A stretch of 64,000 nucleotides of DNA. It comes from Halococcus sediminicola (lineage in GTDB: Archaea; Halobacteriota; Halobacteria; Halobacteriales; Halococcaceae). Made by a program: the position numbers and the translations under genes. Positions 54,097-61,585 of this stretch are shown here, piece by piece (the stretch's first letter is position 1; the number at the start of each line of letters is the position of its first letter). The notes below the pieces were generated by a model. That model was not told the origin of the DNA and did no database searches. It worked only from the letters and a program-made list of their open reading frames with translations. Location of the stretch: the NCBI RefSeq assembly GCF_000755245.1, contig NZ_BBMP01000023.1:1-64000 (forward strand), given 5' to 3'.

Positions 54097-55254
54097 CTAC
54101 CCGGACGATTTGCCGCCGACGGTGAGCGTTCGCGACGGCATATCGAGAAAGGCGGTTTCATAGCCCTCGTGACGGGCGACCTGCGGTGGCGCATCAACCG
54201 TGATCTCGATCTCGTCGTCGGACTGGATACTCTCGACACCGACTCCGTAGTGGTAGTTCAACTCCGGGTCGATCGTCGCCTGGAGCGGCCCATCGAAGAC
54301 CGTCTCGTCGCCCCGCATCACTGTCGCCGACAGCGACATCGCCGGTAGGATGTATCGGTTGTACGGCGTCCGTGCCGAGACGGCAAGATACTTTTTCCCA
54401 TCCGTATCGAACCGGGATGCCTCGTCGAGCGCTCGCACGACGAACACAGCGTTGCCGGTCCGGATCGTCCCGAGCGGTCGGCCGGGAAGCGCCTCCTTCT
54501 TCGGCGCGAGTGTGAGCGGCATTTTCTTCATGTTCATTGGCTTGACCGCCCCGCGTGTGCCCGCTTTCTCACCGAGCCGCTTGAACATGATGTCGCTCAT
54601 TTTCTCGGGGTCAAAGGTGAGCGTGAACTCAAACGACTGCCGGCCACCGAACCGGTTCGCGAATGCACCCGTCCGCTGTGCGGACGTCGGCGGGATGTTG
54701 ACCCTGACGGTGTAATCACCGGCACCGGGCAGCGAGACGTTGTCGCCGGTATGAAAACCCATGTTCTGGGAGAGCATCGTCCACGGGGAGAGTGTCGTCA
54801 CCGATTCGCCGTCTTGCGAGACTGATACCGTCGGGTTCGTATCTAACGGCGAAATCCCGGTTGCCGGATCCCAGACGTTCACCATGAGGTGGAGCGAATC
54901 GTCCTCCACGGACACCTTCTTCGTCCGCTCGCCGGTGACGGTCCAGAACCGGTGGGGATAGCTATACGAGAGTGCACACCGATAGCCCGTAGCCGTTCCC
55001 GAACTGTCCCGTGAGCCGTTCGAGCGGTTTGTTGCATTTGTTCCGTTTCCGGCGGCCGTCTCGCTCACACCGACCATTTTCATGCCTTCGACGTGCGAGG
55101 GAAAATAAACGGCAGCGGGACGGTTCTCGGGCAGTGGTGGCATCCGCCCTGGAGGTCCTGTCTGGACAGAGAAAAGCCCCGAACAGCCGGCGAGGAGGCC
55201 AGCGCCGACCGTGCTCGCGGCCGTGCCGGCTCGGAGAAACGATCGTCGATCCAT
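54097..55254 (-). CDS. Tpd/P19-like lipoprotein (DUF7350-type)
   Basis: The 385-residue protein begins MDRRSFLRAGTAASTVGAGL with a twin-arginine signal and a lipobox ending LLAGC (Cys about 24). A P19/Tpd-type domain is at about residues 90-210: CALSYSYPHRFWTVTGE, MVNVWDPATGISPLDTNP, MGFHTGDNVSLPGAGDYTVR. His and Met residues in FPSHVEGMKMVG and MGFHTGDN are candidate metal ligands. A C-terminal beta domain (NAVFVVRALDEASRFDTDGK) follows. Tpd/P19 proteins bind iron or copper outside the cell and feed permeases. The DyP-type peroxidase gene lies 103 bp upstream on the same strand, so they are probably co-transcribed. Confidence 0.7.
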   Translation of the reverse strand: MDRRSFLRAGTAASTVGAGLLAGCSGLFSVQTGPPGRMPPLPENRPAAVYFPSHVEGMKMVGVSETAAGNGTNATNRSNGSRDSSGTATGYRCALSYSYPHRFWTVTGERTKKVSVEDDSLHLMVNVWDPATGISPLDTNPTVSVSQDGESVTTLSPWTMLSQNMGFHTGDNVSLPGAGDYTVRVNIPPTSAQRTGAFANRFGGRQSFEFTLTFDPEKMSDIMFKRLGEKAGTRGAVKPMNMKKMPLTLAPKKEALPGRPLGTIRTGNAVFVVRALDEASRFDTDGKKYLAVSARTPYNRYILPAMSLSATVMRGDETVFDGPLQATIDPELNYHYGVGVESIQSDDEIEITVDAPPQVARHEGYETAFLDMPSRTLTVGGKSSG

Positions 55255-55357
55255 TACCTACCCTATGACTGCTTGCTTCGAGTGCGTTCTGGTTCAGTGC
55301 TCGAAAACGGGTTCGGTAGGTTGCGTAGCGACGATTCCGTATTTGTCGACATTCAGT

Positions 55358-56638
55358 TCACTGCCGCGGCACGGCGGCAGGAAGCGCCCGTAGCCCGCGC
55401 GGTGGGAGGAGGTAGTTGCCGCGGCGCGTCACAGACATATACTGGAGAATGCCGTTGTTGTTCTTTCGACCGAGTGCGGATTCCTCGGCGAGGTCGGTGC
55501 CGGTCATTGACTCGCGAGTCTTCGTGAAATCGGTCGTGTCCTGCTGGAGTGAGAGGAAATGCAGTGTGGCTTCGTCGCCATCGGTCGAATCGAAATCGCG
55601 CCGGAGGATCACCGGTCGGTCGTTCTCGCGCGCACGGGCGGCCTTCTGCGAGTGGCCGACCAGCCCCGACTCGCGGGCGGATTTCTCGGCGGGCGGACAG
55701 TCGTCCATTCGGCTCGAATTGCCCAGATTGTCGCCGTCACCCTCGACAATACCCGACTCGGCGTGGGCTGGGCAAAACATCTTGCCGACGCGCTGATAGC
55801 GGCTGTCCTGCTCGTACCACTGATCGAGGTGGAGCTTGATTGTCGAGATCTGCTGGGTCGTTCCGCCCGTGAACGGTCCTGAGTTAATAGTCACGTCGTC
55901 CTCGGTCGCCTGGTTTTTGTCGAAGCCGGATTTGAAACCCATGTACAACGGCGAGTCGTCGGGTACGGGCTCTGAATCGGGAATCCCTTGGACGTCCTGA
56001 TTATCAGCGGGTAATCCGTCGCCAACGAACCCTGTCCGCCGGTCAATCCGCTCGAAAACCTTCTTGAGCGAGACGTCGATGTCGACACCGTTCAGATTTT
56101 TCCGGTCTCCTACGAGAGCCTCCTCCGCACCCAAGACGACCTGTCCGTGGTCGCTGGCGAGGTGTACGACTGCATCCGGCCGATCGAGTTCCGGGGCCTC
56201 GAATGGTGTGAGCGCCTTCGGCTTCTGGAGATCGACCGACTGCGGGAGCGACTCGTTGAAGCGTTCGAAATACGCCGGCGAGTAGCTCACGGTGAACAAC
56301 AGGCCGTCGTGGGAGTGGGGATACGCCCGTTCAAGCGTTCGCAGTGCTCGTTCCATTTGCTCCCCGTCTTTTCGCGTTGGCGTCCCCTCTTTCCGGTAAC
56401 GGAGGTATAGCAGCACGCGGTGGCGCGGACCAAGGTGGTTGTCGTTGTCGCCGAGCGCGAGGAACTCGTTCCATGCGTGTTGGCGCGTCGGCAACGTCGA
56501 GAGGTCGTTCGGTCCTTGCGGGAGGTCAGGAGCGTTCTCGCGGGCTACGCAGGCTGACAGCGCTGCCGGCCCGCCGATTGCGACGGCAGCTTTCACGAAC
56601 GTGCGTCGGGAGAGACCCCTCTCCGTGCCTGCTGGCAT
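55358..56638 (-). CDS. Tat-exported DyP-type peroxidase-like protein
   Basis: The 426-residue protein has a Tat signal (SRRTFVKAAVAIGGPAALSA; a Cys at about 30 in LSACVA could be a lipobox). The sequence then runs through motifs of haloarchaeal DyP-like proteins: NHLGPRHRVLLYLRYRKEGT, FTVSYSPAYFERFNESLP, VVHLASDHGQVVLGAEEAL and late HSQKAARARENDRPVILRRD, HFLSLQQDTTDFTKTRESM. In EfeB-like enzymes this fold binds heme and can release iron from it or use peroxide. A canonical GxxDG motif is not clear (DGLPADNQ), so activity is uncertain. The gene order with the Tpd-like lipoprotein echoes bacterial EfeUOB-type iron uptake. Confidence 0.7.
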   Translation of the reverse strand: MPAGTERGLSRRTFVKAAVAIGGPAALSACVARENAPDLPQGPNDLSTLPTRQHAWNEFLALGDNDNHLGPRHRVLLYLRYRKEGTPTRKDGEQMERALRTLERAYPHSHDGLLFTVSYSPAYFERFNESLPQSVDLQKPKALTPFEAPELDRPDAVVHLASDHGQVVLGAEEALVGDRKNLNGVDIDVSLKKVFERIDRRTGFVGDGLPADNQDVQGIPDSEPVPDDSPLYMGFKSGFDKNQATEDDVTINSGPFTGGTTQQISTIKLHLDQWYEQDSRYQRVGKMFCPAHAESGIVEGDGDNLGNSSRMDDCPPAEKSARESGLVGHSQKAARARENDRPVILRRDFDSTDGDEATLHFLSLQQDTTDFTKTRESMTGTDLAEESALGRKNNNGILQYMSVTRRGNYLLPPRGLRALPAAVPRQ

Positions 56639-56949
56639 ACTTAGCCGTACACGCCGTAGCGAAAAGCCGGTTCTGGTCCATGCCTCGAAAGTCCTTCTGA
56701 GAACGACGGCTACTTCGTCAGCCGTCTCAAGCGAAATACGAAGCCAGGGATCGTCGCAGAACTGCGTGAATGGTCCGGATACGCCATTTCACTGGGGGGA
56801 AAGAATCTTCGAGATCACAAAGAACCGTCATCCCGACGACAACGCTCACGATGATGAAGCACTCGGCAATCATAATCGTGCACAAAGCGACTTTTCGACG
56901 GTTGAACCAGAATAATCAACTCACCTCCGATCTCCCTTATATTGTCGAA

Positions 56950-57558
56950 ATGGTAGACACAGACCACTCCTCAACACCGGACAAGAGTACGACTCGACAT
57001 ATTGGACGGCGACGTTTCCTTGGAGGTGCCGTTGGCGCTGCTAGCGCAGCAATCGCTCTCCCTGCGATAACTGGAGTCGCGGCAGCCCATTTCCCAGCCG
57101 AACTTGATATTGATGTTCAACCAGATAATGAAGATAATTATGTTGATTTCAACAAACACGACCATGTCTCGGTCGCAGTCCTTCCCTCGACGTTTCTCAA
57201 TAGCGAGGGGAAGCGCGAAACATTTGATCCGACCGAACAAGATGTAAGATATAGATTTGGTTCACGGAGTGCTCTTGACGACGGAGAAGGTGCTCGTCCT
57301 GCTGGGAATGGTAAAGTCACTAAAATACATTCTGGTCATGGAAATGATGCAGAGTCGGTCAATGCGGTAGCTCTACAATTCCCGATTAATAGTACGGGTC
57401 TTGATAATGAAAACGACGTTGCATGGCTTTACTGGGAGCGAGATGAGTCTGGTGAACATGGATACGCTGGATTTGATACAGTTACTGTTGTTGGAAACCC
57501 TGTAGCCCAAGACTTACTCGCTTTCTTCAGGAATCTACTACAGAATTTTTCTAGGTGA
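56950..57558 (+). CDS. Tat-exported secreted protein with IDVKP-like domain
   Basis: The 202-residue secreted protein has a Tat signal RRRFLGGAVGAASAAIALPA (about 21-45, cleaved after AAH). One domain is seen: ELDIDVQPDNEDNYVDFNKH, VSVAVLPSTFLNSEGKRETF, VRYRFGSRSALDDGEGARPA and VNAVALQFPINSTGLDNEND. It resembles the IDVKPxSxPNSIN-type domain of secreted haloarchaeal and bacterial proteins (VPVAILGS, L-R-F-G, LxLxFxxxxTGL). Binding role unknown. ATG 56950 is preferred; 60 more codons are open upstream but lack a signal. Confidence 0.7.
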   Translation: MVDTDHSSTPDKSTTRHIGRRRFLGGAVGAASAAIALPAITGVAAAHFPAELDIDVQPDNEDNYVDFNKHDHVSVAVLPSTFLNSEGKRETFDPTEQDVRYRFGSRSALDDGEGARPAGNGKVTKIHSGHGNDAESVNAVALQFPINSTGLDNENDVAWLYWERDESGEHGYAGFDTVTVVGNPVAQDLLAFFRNLLQNFSR

Positions 57559-57874
57559 GGATCACCGCGTAACGTCGGAATTGTGCTTGAATCCGTGCTT
57601 CTCAGCGAGAATACTGATATCAGCATTGGCGGTGTAATAATATACTCCTCGTTCTGGGGTGCGTTCCTCACCAATAGAGCAAGATAGCCACCGAGCGAGA
57701 GTCTTCGGTCAAGAGAGTTCATCAGTCCCGATATGTGCTGACCGATACGCGCCCTATATCGCACGCCGATTTCAACAGGTAGCTATTCCGTGACATTAGA
57801 AAGTACAAAGACTTCGGCTAATCCCTATAGAAGTGCTCTGTAGTGCTGTGTTGAATAGGCACAGGGCACGGTGA
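57559..57874. other. Intergenic with repeat copy
   Basis: It contains repeat copy 10 and no gene. Confidence 0.5.
57735..57870 (+). repeat. Interspersed repeat, copy 10 (diverged)
   Basis: CTGACCGATACGCGCCC (57739) starts the core; a degenerate right arm GTGTTGAATAGGCACAGGGC lies near 57850. The middle is not conserved. Confidence 0.5.
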
Positions 57875-58206
57875 TCAGAGTGGTTCACGAAGCTGTTCGA
57901 TGTTCGAGACGGCGAACCTCAGAACGATCTCACGGAACTCCCGATACCAGTGGTGCGCTCGCTCGGCTCCCCGTGCGAGCGCTTGACCGACGAGTACGAC
58001 GTTTCGGCCATTCACCGCTGCGAGTATCCGGCATCCCGGATCAACGCGTTGTGACCGACTGTTTCGGGCCTCGATCCCTGTCTGAGGACGAGCGGATCGA
58101 AATCGAGCTTGAGAATCTCACGAAGTTCGGCGAAACACCGGAGTCGATTCTCGGTTTCGCGGTAGCTGTGGCCGGTCGCCCGTAGCAGGCCCGTAGGATG
58201 CACCAA
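57875..58206 (-). pseudogene. IS5-type transposase remnant
   Basis: The minus-strand pieces read LDFDPLVLRQGSRPETVGHN then ALIRDAGYSQR, an in-frame stop, MAETSYSSVKRS, and after a frame change AHHWYREFREIVLRFAVSN and IEQLREPL ending at 57875. The order ALIRxxGYxQR/xETSYSxVKR/WYRxFREIVL is the same as in the remnant at 1-263. So both come from the same transposase subfamily, here in opposite orientation and more decayed. Confidence 0.75.
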
Positions 58207-58284
58207 GTGAAAAAATGAACTCGTACCGTCCCCATCGAAAAATCGACCGATCGAATGGGGCTCGGTCCCTTATCACCGCCTGAA

Positions 58285-58857
58285 TCAGGCAGTTTTCGTA
58301 CCGTCGCGAGGGGAGACAGACTCCTCTTCGACCATGGGAGTGTCTTCACTCGGGAGGGCCGTGAGTTCGGTGTAGGCGGCGGCGAGCACGGCCGTCGAGA
58401 AGACGGTCACGATAGCACTACCAGCCTGTGCAACCACGAGTCCGACGGTCACACCCGCGATGGCCCCGAGCCCGAAGACCGCGTCGACGACGATCCCAAT
58501 GAGTATCACAGCGATACCCAATAACAGGAGGCTGAAGCGGTGGCCCTTGGTGAATCCCCAGCTGCTGCTGAAGCCACTGAGGAAGTTTTCGTCCTCAACG
58601 GCGACGAAGACGGACCAAAATGCCAACGTCACCAGGAGGAAGATTTCCGGGATAATCAACGCGACAAACCCGAGAGCGACGATGATCCCGAAGGCGATGG
58701 CGCCGACGAAGACGTTCAGTGCCGCCCAACCCATCCGGCGGGTAAAGTGTTCACGTGACAGTTCCTCGGTCTCCTCGCTAACGAACACGCGGATCGCAGC
58801 GATGGATACCACGAGGGTGGCGATACCGATGAATCGCTCGATCTGGTCGTTGTCCAT
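58285..58857 (-). pseudogene. DUF7847-like membrane protein, probably 5'-truncated
   Basis: 190 residues from the ATG at 58857 (MDNDQIERFIGIATLVVSIA) hold about five helices with the haloarchaeal DUF7847 pattern: MGWAALNVFVGAIAFGIIVA, IIPEIFLLVTLAFWSVFVAV and EDENFLSGFSSSWGFTKGHR. Homologues begin with a longer N-terminal membrane region; here the frame upstream is pRiA4b-like debris, suggesting the 5' end was replaced. It may still be expressed from the ATG. Confidence 0.5.
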
Positions 58858-59110
58858 CGGTACCCAACTCGAACCCGCCATCGTAGAGCTGAGGATGGAC
58901 GTAGCTCCGGGTGGAAATGCCGTCCTCGTCGCGGGTGAGGAACTCGTAGATATGGGCCTCCCAGCGGTCGAAGGCCTCGAATATCGCCTCGCGAAACTCG
59001 TCCAACGTCTGTAAACCATCTACCTGTATGTCACGCTAGATTTCCTCGTTGGGTTCGAATTCCAGCGGCGGGTGCGGCAACAGCCATACGCGAAACACGT
59101 AGCTGGTCAT
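58858..59110 (-). pseudogene. pRiA4b ORF-3-like protein, stop-interrupted
   Basis: From 59110: MTSYVFRVWLLPHPPLEFEP, NEEI, an in-frame TAG at about 59036-59038 where homologues have Trp, then RDIQVDGLQTLDEFREAIFE and AFDRWEAHIYEFLTRDEDG before the frame breaks into the next gene. The YxFRVxL...IWRDIxVxxxxTLxxLHxAIxxAFxxxxxHxYxF pattern is that of plasmid pRiA4b ORF-3/TnpR-like proteins. Confidence 0.65.
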
Positions 59111-59690
59111 AAGGGGTGCTTTGAACAGGAAGACTGTTAGTGTTGTCCCGACAACAAGCCGGAATTTTGTGCTCTGTTGAAAACGGCACACGGCGTCGGG
59201 ATTGTTCGGTATTCTTGTAGACTATGAGTATGACGGTTATCCCATCTTACTCAGAGCCTCCCTGCGGTCCTCAATTGGGCCGTAGCTCCCAACTGAGCAA
59301 CCCTGCCGGCTCTCATGAGGCATTGCTCTTCTTCCCCCGCTTTGCCCTTCAGCGGCCTGTGAGTATCCTCAGAGAGTATGAGGTGATTTGCTGTTCAGAC
59401 GAAATGTTTTTGTCGTTGTCCCTCAATAACCAATTGTCGAGTGTGGTCGGTAATCATTGTATCATGACATCTGTCCAGATGTCCACACTCGGCCTTGAGA
59501 CAGAGGGTTTGGCCGGCCCTTACACCGGCTTTCCATAGTTGTTCTCTCCCTCCCTACAGAGTTGCCCGTTAGTAGTGGTTCAAGGGTATGTGAGAGTAGC
59601 TGAAGGAAACTGAATCCAATGTAGGATCTTACCCTTATCCCTCCGAAAATCGTTTAGAGAGATTCTAAGTGAAATAAGTAGATGATTGTG
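59111..59690. other. Intergenic, AT-richer, possible IS end
   Basis: I see no supported gene; a plus-strand frame at 59224-59538 has no motif. GTGCTCTGTTGAAAACGG at 59167 resembles the left-end style of the mini-element at 60001 and of IS5-type ends, but no partner repeat is visible. Confidence 0.4.
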
Positions 59691-59846
59691 CTAACTACTC
59701 AGACAATGGTAGCAGAATCTGTCCCCAATATAGGGATCCGTCATTCGTTTTCCACACTTCTCACAGGCTCGTACTCGGTCTACTGTGTTAGATTTGTCAG
59801 TCCGCTGCATGGCATCACCCGTTGCTCCTCCCTCTTCCTTTTTCAT
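59691..59846 (-). CDS. Small zinc-finger protein
   Basis: The 51-residue protein starts MKKEEGGATGDAMQRTDKSN and ends CEKCGKRMTDPYIGDRFCYH before CLSS. The CxxC...CxxC pattern (C28, C31, C45, C48) forms one zinc knuckle after a polar N-terminal half. Haloarchaea encode many such small zinc-finger proteins with regulatory roles. A TATA-like TTTATGATAG is about 25 bp upstream of the ATG at 59846. An internal ATG at residue 13 is also possible. Confidence 0.6.
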   Translation of the reverse strand: MKKEEGGATGDAMQRTDKSNTVDRVRACEKCGKRMTDPYIGDRFCYHCLSS

Positions 59847-60000
59847 AGATACTTTTGAAGAAATCTATCATAAAGATTTTGCAACCCGGTTCGAGGATAG
59901 AACAAGAAAAGGCGGACTGAAAAGAGAGAGAGATGTTCTCAAGAGATGCTAGTGAATTTGCAAAAATTATGGCTTGTTGTCCTTAGAGAGTAGGAGACTC

Positions 60001-60223
60001 CTGCTCTATTGAAAATGCGGTACGGCAGCGGGGTGAGTAGATTTTGAGCCGAGAAATCGCGCACTTCGACCGAGAAGTAGAGTGGTCTCTCACCTGTACT
60101 GGCGGTGACGATCATCGCTATCTCATCTCGATCAATTTCGGTGAGAGATGTGCTGAATTTTATCTACCAACAACCAGCGGAACGCCCCAATCCCTACGCT
60201 GTCTTCCATTTTCAATAGAGCAG
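60001..60223. mobile_element. 223-bp MITE with 17-bp perfect terminal inverted repeats
   Basis: CTGCTCTATTGAAAATG at 60001-60017 is complemented exactly by CATTTTCAATAGAGCAG at 60207-60223. The ends share GCTCTATTGAA with the IS at 21735, so it is probably a non-autonomous relative of IS5-type elements. The interior has no transposase piece I can read. Flanks do not show a clear target duplication. Confidence 0.7.
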
Positions 60224-60285
60224 AATTTTGTCGGTCAGGTCGTCAGGGTAGAGCCACGGATTCAAGATGAACCTCCACCAAACGA

Positions 60286-60457
60286 GACGTATGACCGACA
60301 ATTCCGATAGCTCGCCCAAATTTCTTTCGTCGCTTCCGAGCCAGCCGGTCACCGACAACATCGTCAAGCAAATCGGCGAGAGCGACAACCCGAAGATCCG
60401 TGGCGCGATGGGGTTTCCTAGTTCGACACCCGGGGTGATTGAGGCGTTCTACTGGAT
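60286..60457 (+). other. Partial coding frame upstream of the zinc-ribbon operon
   Basis: MTDNSDSSPKFLSSLPSQPV then TDNIVKQIGESDNPKIRGAM and GFPSSTPGVIEAFYWIWK reads like a real protein start. The frame then overlaps the start of the next gene and turns non-protein-like, suggesting a truncated first gene of an operon. The family is not recognised. Confidence 0.35.
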
Positions 60458-60649
60458 ATGGAAACGAAGACTCACGTGCTCGTGTTCGATCCGACCGCGG
60501 AGCAGTGGTGCGTCTACGAGTCTTTCGAAACTGAGGAAATGGATCACGAGGAAATGGTCGATCGTGCCAGCGAACTCGCCAACGAGTTGCTCGCCGACAG
60601 TCTCTCTACTCGCATCGCGGCCATAGATGAGACCGACTCGGACAGATGA
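60458..60649 (+). CDS. Small acidic protein of the zinc-ribbon operon
   Basis: The 63-residue acidic protein starts METKTHVLVFDPTAEQWCVY and continues with a helix (EMDHEEMVDRASELANELLA). No family is recognised. Its stop overlaps the ATG of the next gene (ATGA at 60646), so the two are translationally coupled. Strand-then-helix topology with many Glu and Asp would fit a small partner protein. Confidence 0.55.
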   Translation: METKTHVLVFDPTAEQWCVYESFETEEMDHEEMVDRASELANELLADSLSTRIAAIDETDSDR

Positions 60650-61140
60650 AGATACGCTACTACGCAGATGCGGACATCCGGGAATGGTACGAGCACACGC
60701 TCGGCCTGCTGGGGACGCTGCACGACGAGCATGGTATCACCGTCGAGATCGATCGCATTGACGAACAGCATGGACCGATCACGGACTTCCCTGGCGAAGT
60801 GCGATATCCCTCACCCGAGGAAGTCTACGAACGCGATCTCAAACGGAATCGAGATCTGAATCAGACCATTGACCCGACGCCGTCGGACGGATTCAAGCGG
60901 TACGGGACACTCGATATTGCCGGCAACATCGCGGTCGTCGATGACGAGGGAACCGTTCAGTGGGCCTCGACACTCCCTGGGTATGCTCGCGGCTACGGGC
61001 CAGGTGTCGAATCGCGGACAGCGATGGACTTTCTGGAGGACATCGCCACTTCTCCGAGCAACCGGATCTGTGTCGAGTGTCTGCATCTGCTGGACGGGAA
61101 CGAGTCGTTCTGTCCGAACTGTGGCCACGAACTGTCGTAG
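60646..61140 (+). CDS. Protein with C-terminal zinc ribbon
   Basis: The 164-residue protein has a C-terminal zinc ribbon (NRICVECLHLLDGNESFCPN then CGHELS; CxxC and CxxC about 15 residues apart). The N-terminal part (MKIRYYADADIREWYEHTLG, LLGTLHDEHGITVEIDRIDE) has a thioredoxin-like beginning without the CxxC, and a mid-region YGTLDIAGNIAVVDDEGTVQ. It is coupled to the small acidic protein upstream. Role unknown; a redox-like or protein-interaction fold is inferred. Confidence 0.6.
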   Translation: MKIRYYADADIREWYEHTLGLLGTLHDEHGITVEIDRIDEQHGPITDFPGEVRYPSPEEVYERDLKRNRDLNQTIDPTPSDGFKRYGTLDIAGNIAVVDDEGTVQWASTLPGYARGYGPGVESRTAMDFLEDIATSPSNRICVECLHLLDGNESFCPNCGHELS

Positions 61141-61141
61141 C

Positions 61142-61436
61142 CCAGTACGTTGGATCGGCAACTGTCGGCGTTGCGGTCCCTGACGATCACGTCGTCGCGT
61201 CGCACCCGGTTCCTCTTGTGGCTGACTGCAGAAACGAGGTTCACGCCGATTATCACGTCGCGAAGAACGTCGGCTTCAAACACGCCCGGTCGGAGCAAAA
61301 GTCTCCGTCCGGACGGGCAAACCGTCAACTTGCCCTCAAGCAGGGAACACTGAGCGCGAATGGTGAGTTTTCACCTGCCTCCGGCGAGAGCCGCGACGGC
61401 CAGAGTGGGAGTTTACCTGCAAGCTCCGCCCTTTAG
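61142..61436 (+). pseudogene. TnpB (IS200/IS605) C-terminal remnant and right end
   Basis: The frame reads DCRNEVHADYHVAKNVGFKH then ARSEQKSPSGRANRQLALKQ and GTLSANGEFSPA. The HADYxxAKNxG with following QxSPxGRxxxQLALKxGTLxxNG is the end of TnpB after the RuvC III Asp and zinc finger of IS1341-type elements. GCCCTTTAGGGC at 61428-61440 is the terminal hairpin. The 5' part, including most of the catalytic residues, is gone. Confidence 0.75.
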
Positions 61437-61585
61437 GGCAGAGAAGCTGACTTTCGAAGCTATCGAATGCTGGCGCTGGCCGATGATATGCTAGAACTGC
61501 CTGATTACACCGACCGACTATAGCAATACAACACTGAGTCTACCAACACCTCACTCGCGACTGCAGCCGGAACGAATGCTCTCCG

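Noticed and set aside
29276-57870. CRISPR array made of the dispersed repeats
   Set aside because: Spacing is kilobases and irregular, and no cas gene is present.
59224-59538. 104-codon plus-strand ORF
   Set aside because: Composition and lack of motifs suggest chance; no promoter at usual spacing.
60044-60310. 88-codon ORF crossing the MITE end
   Set aside because: It runs through the terminal inverted repeat, so it is a chance frame of the element.
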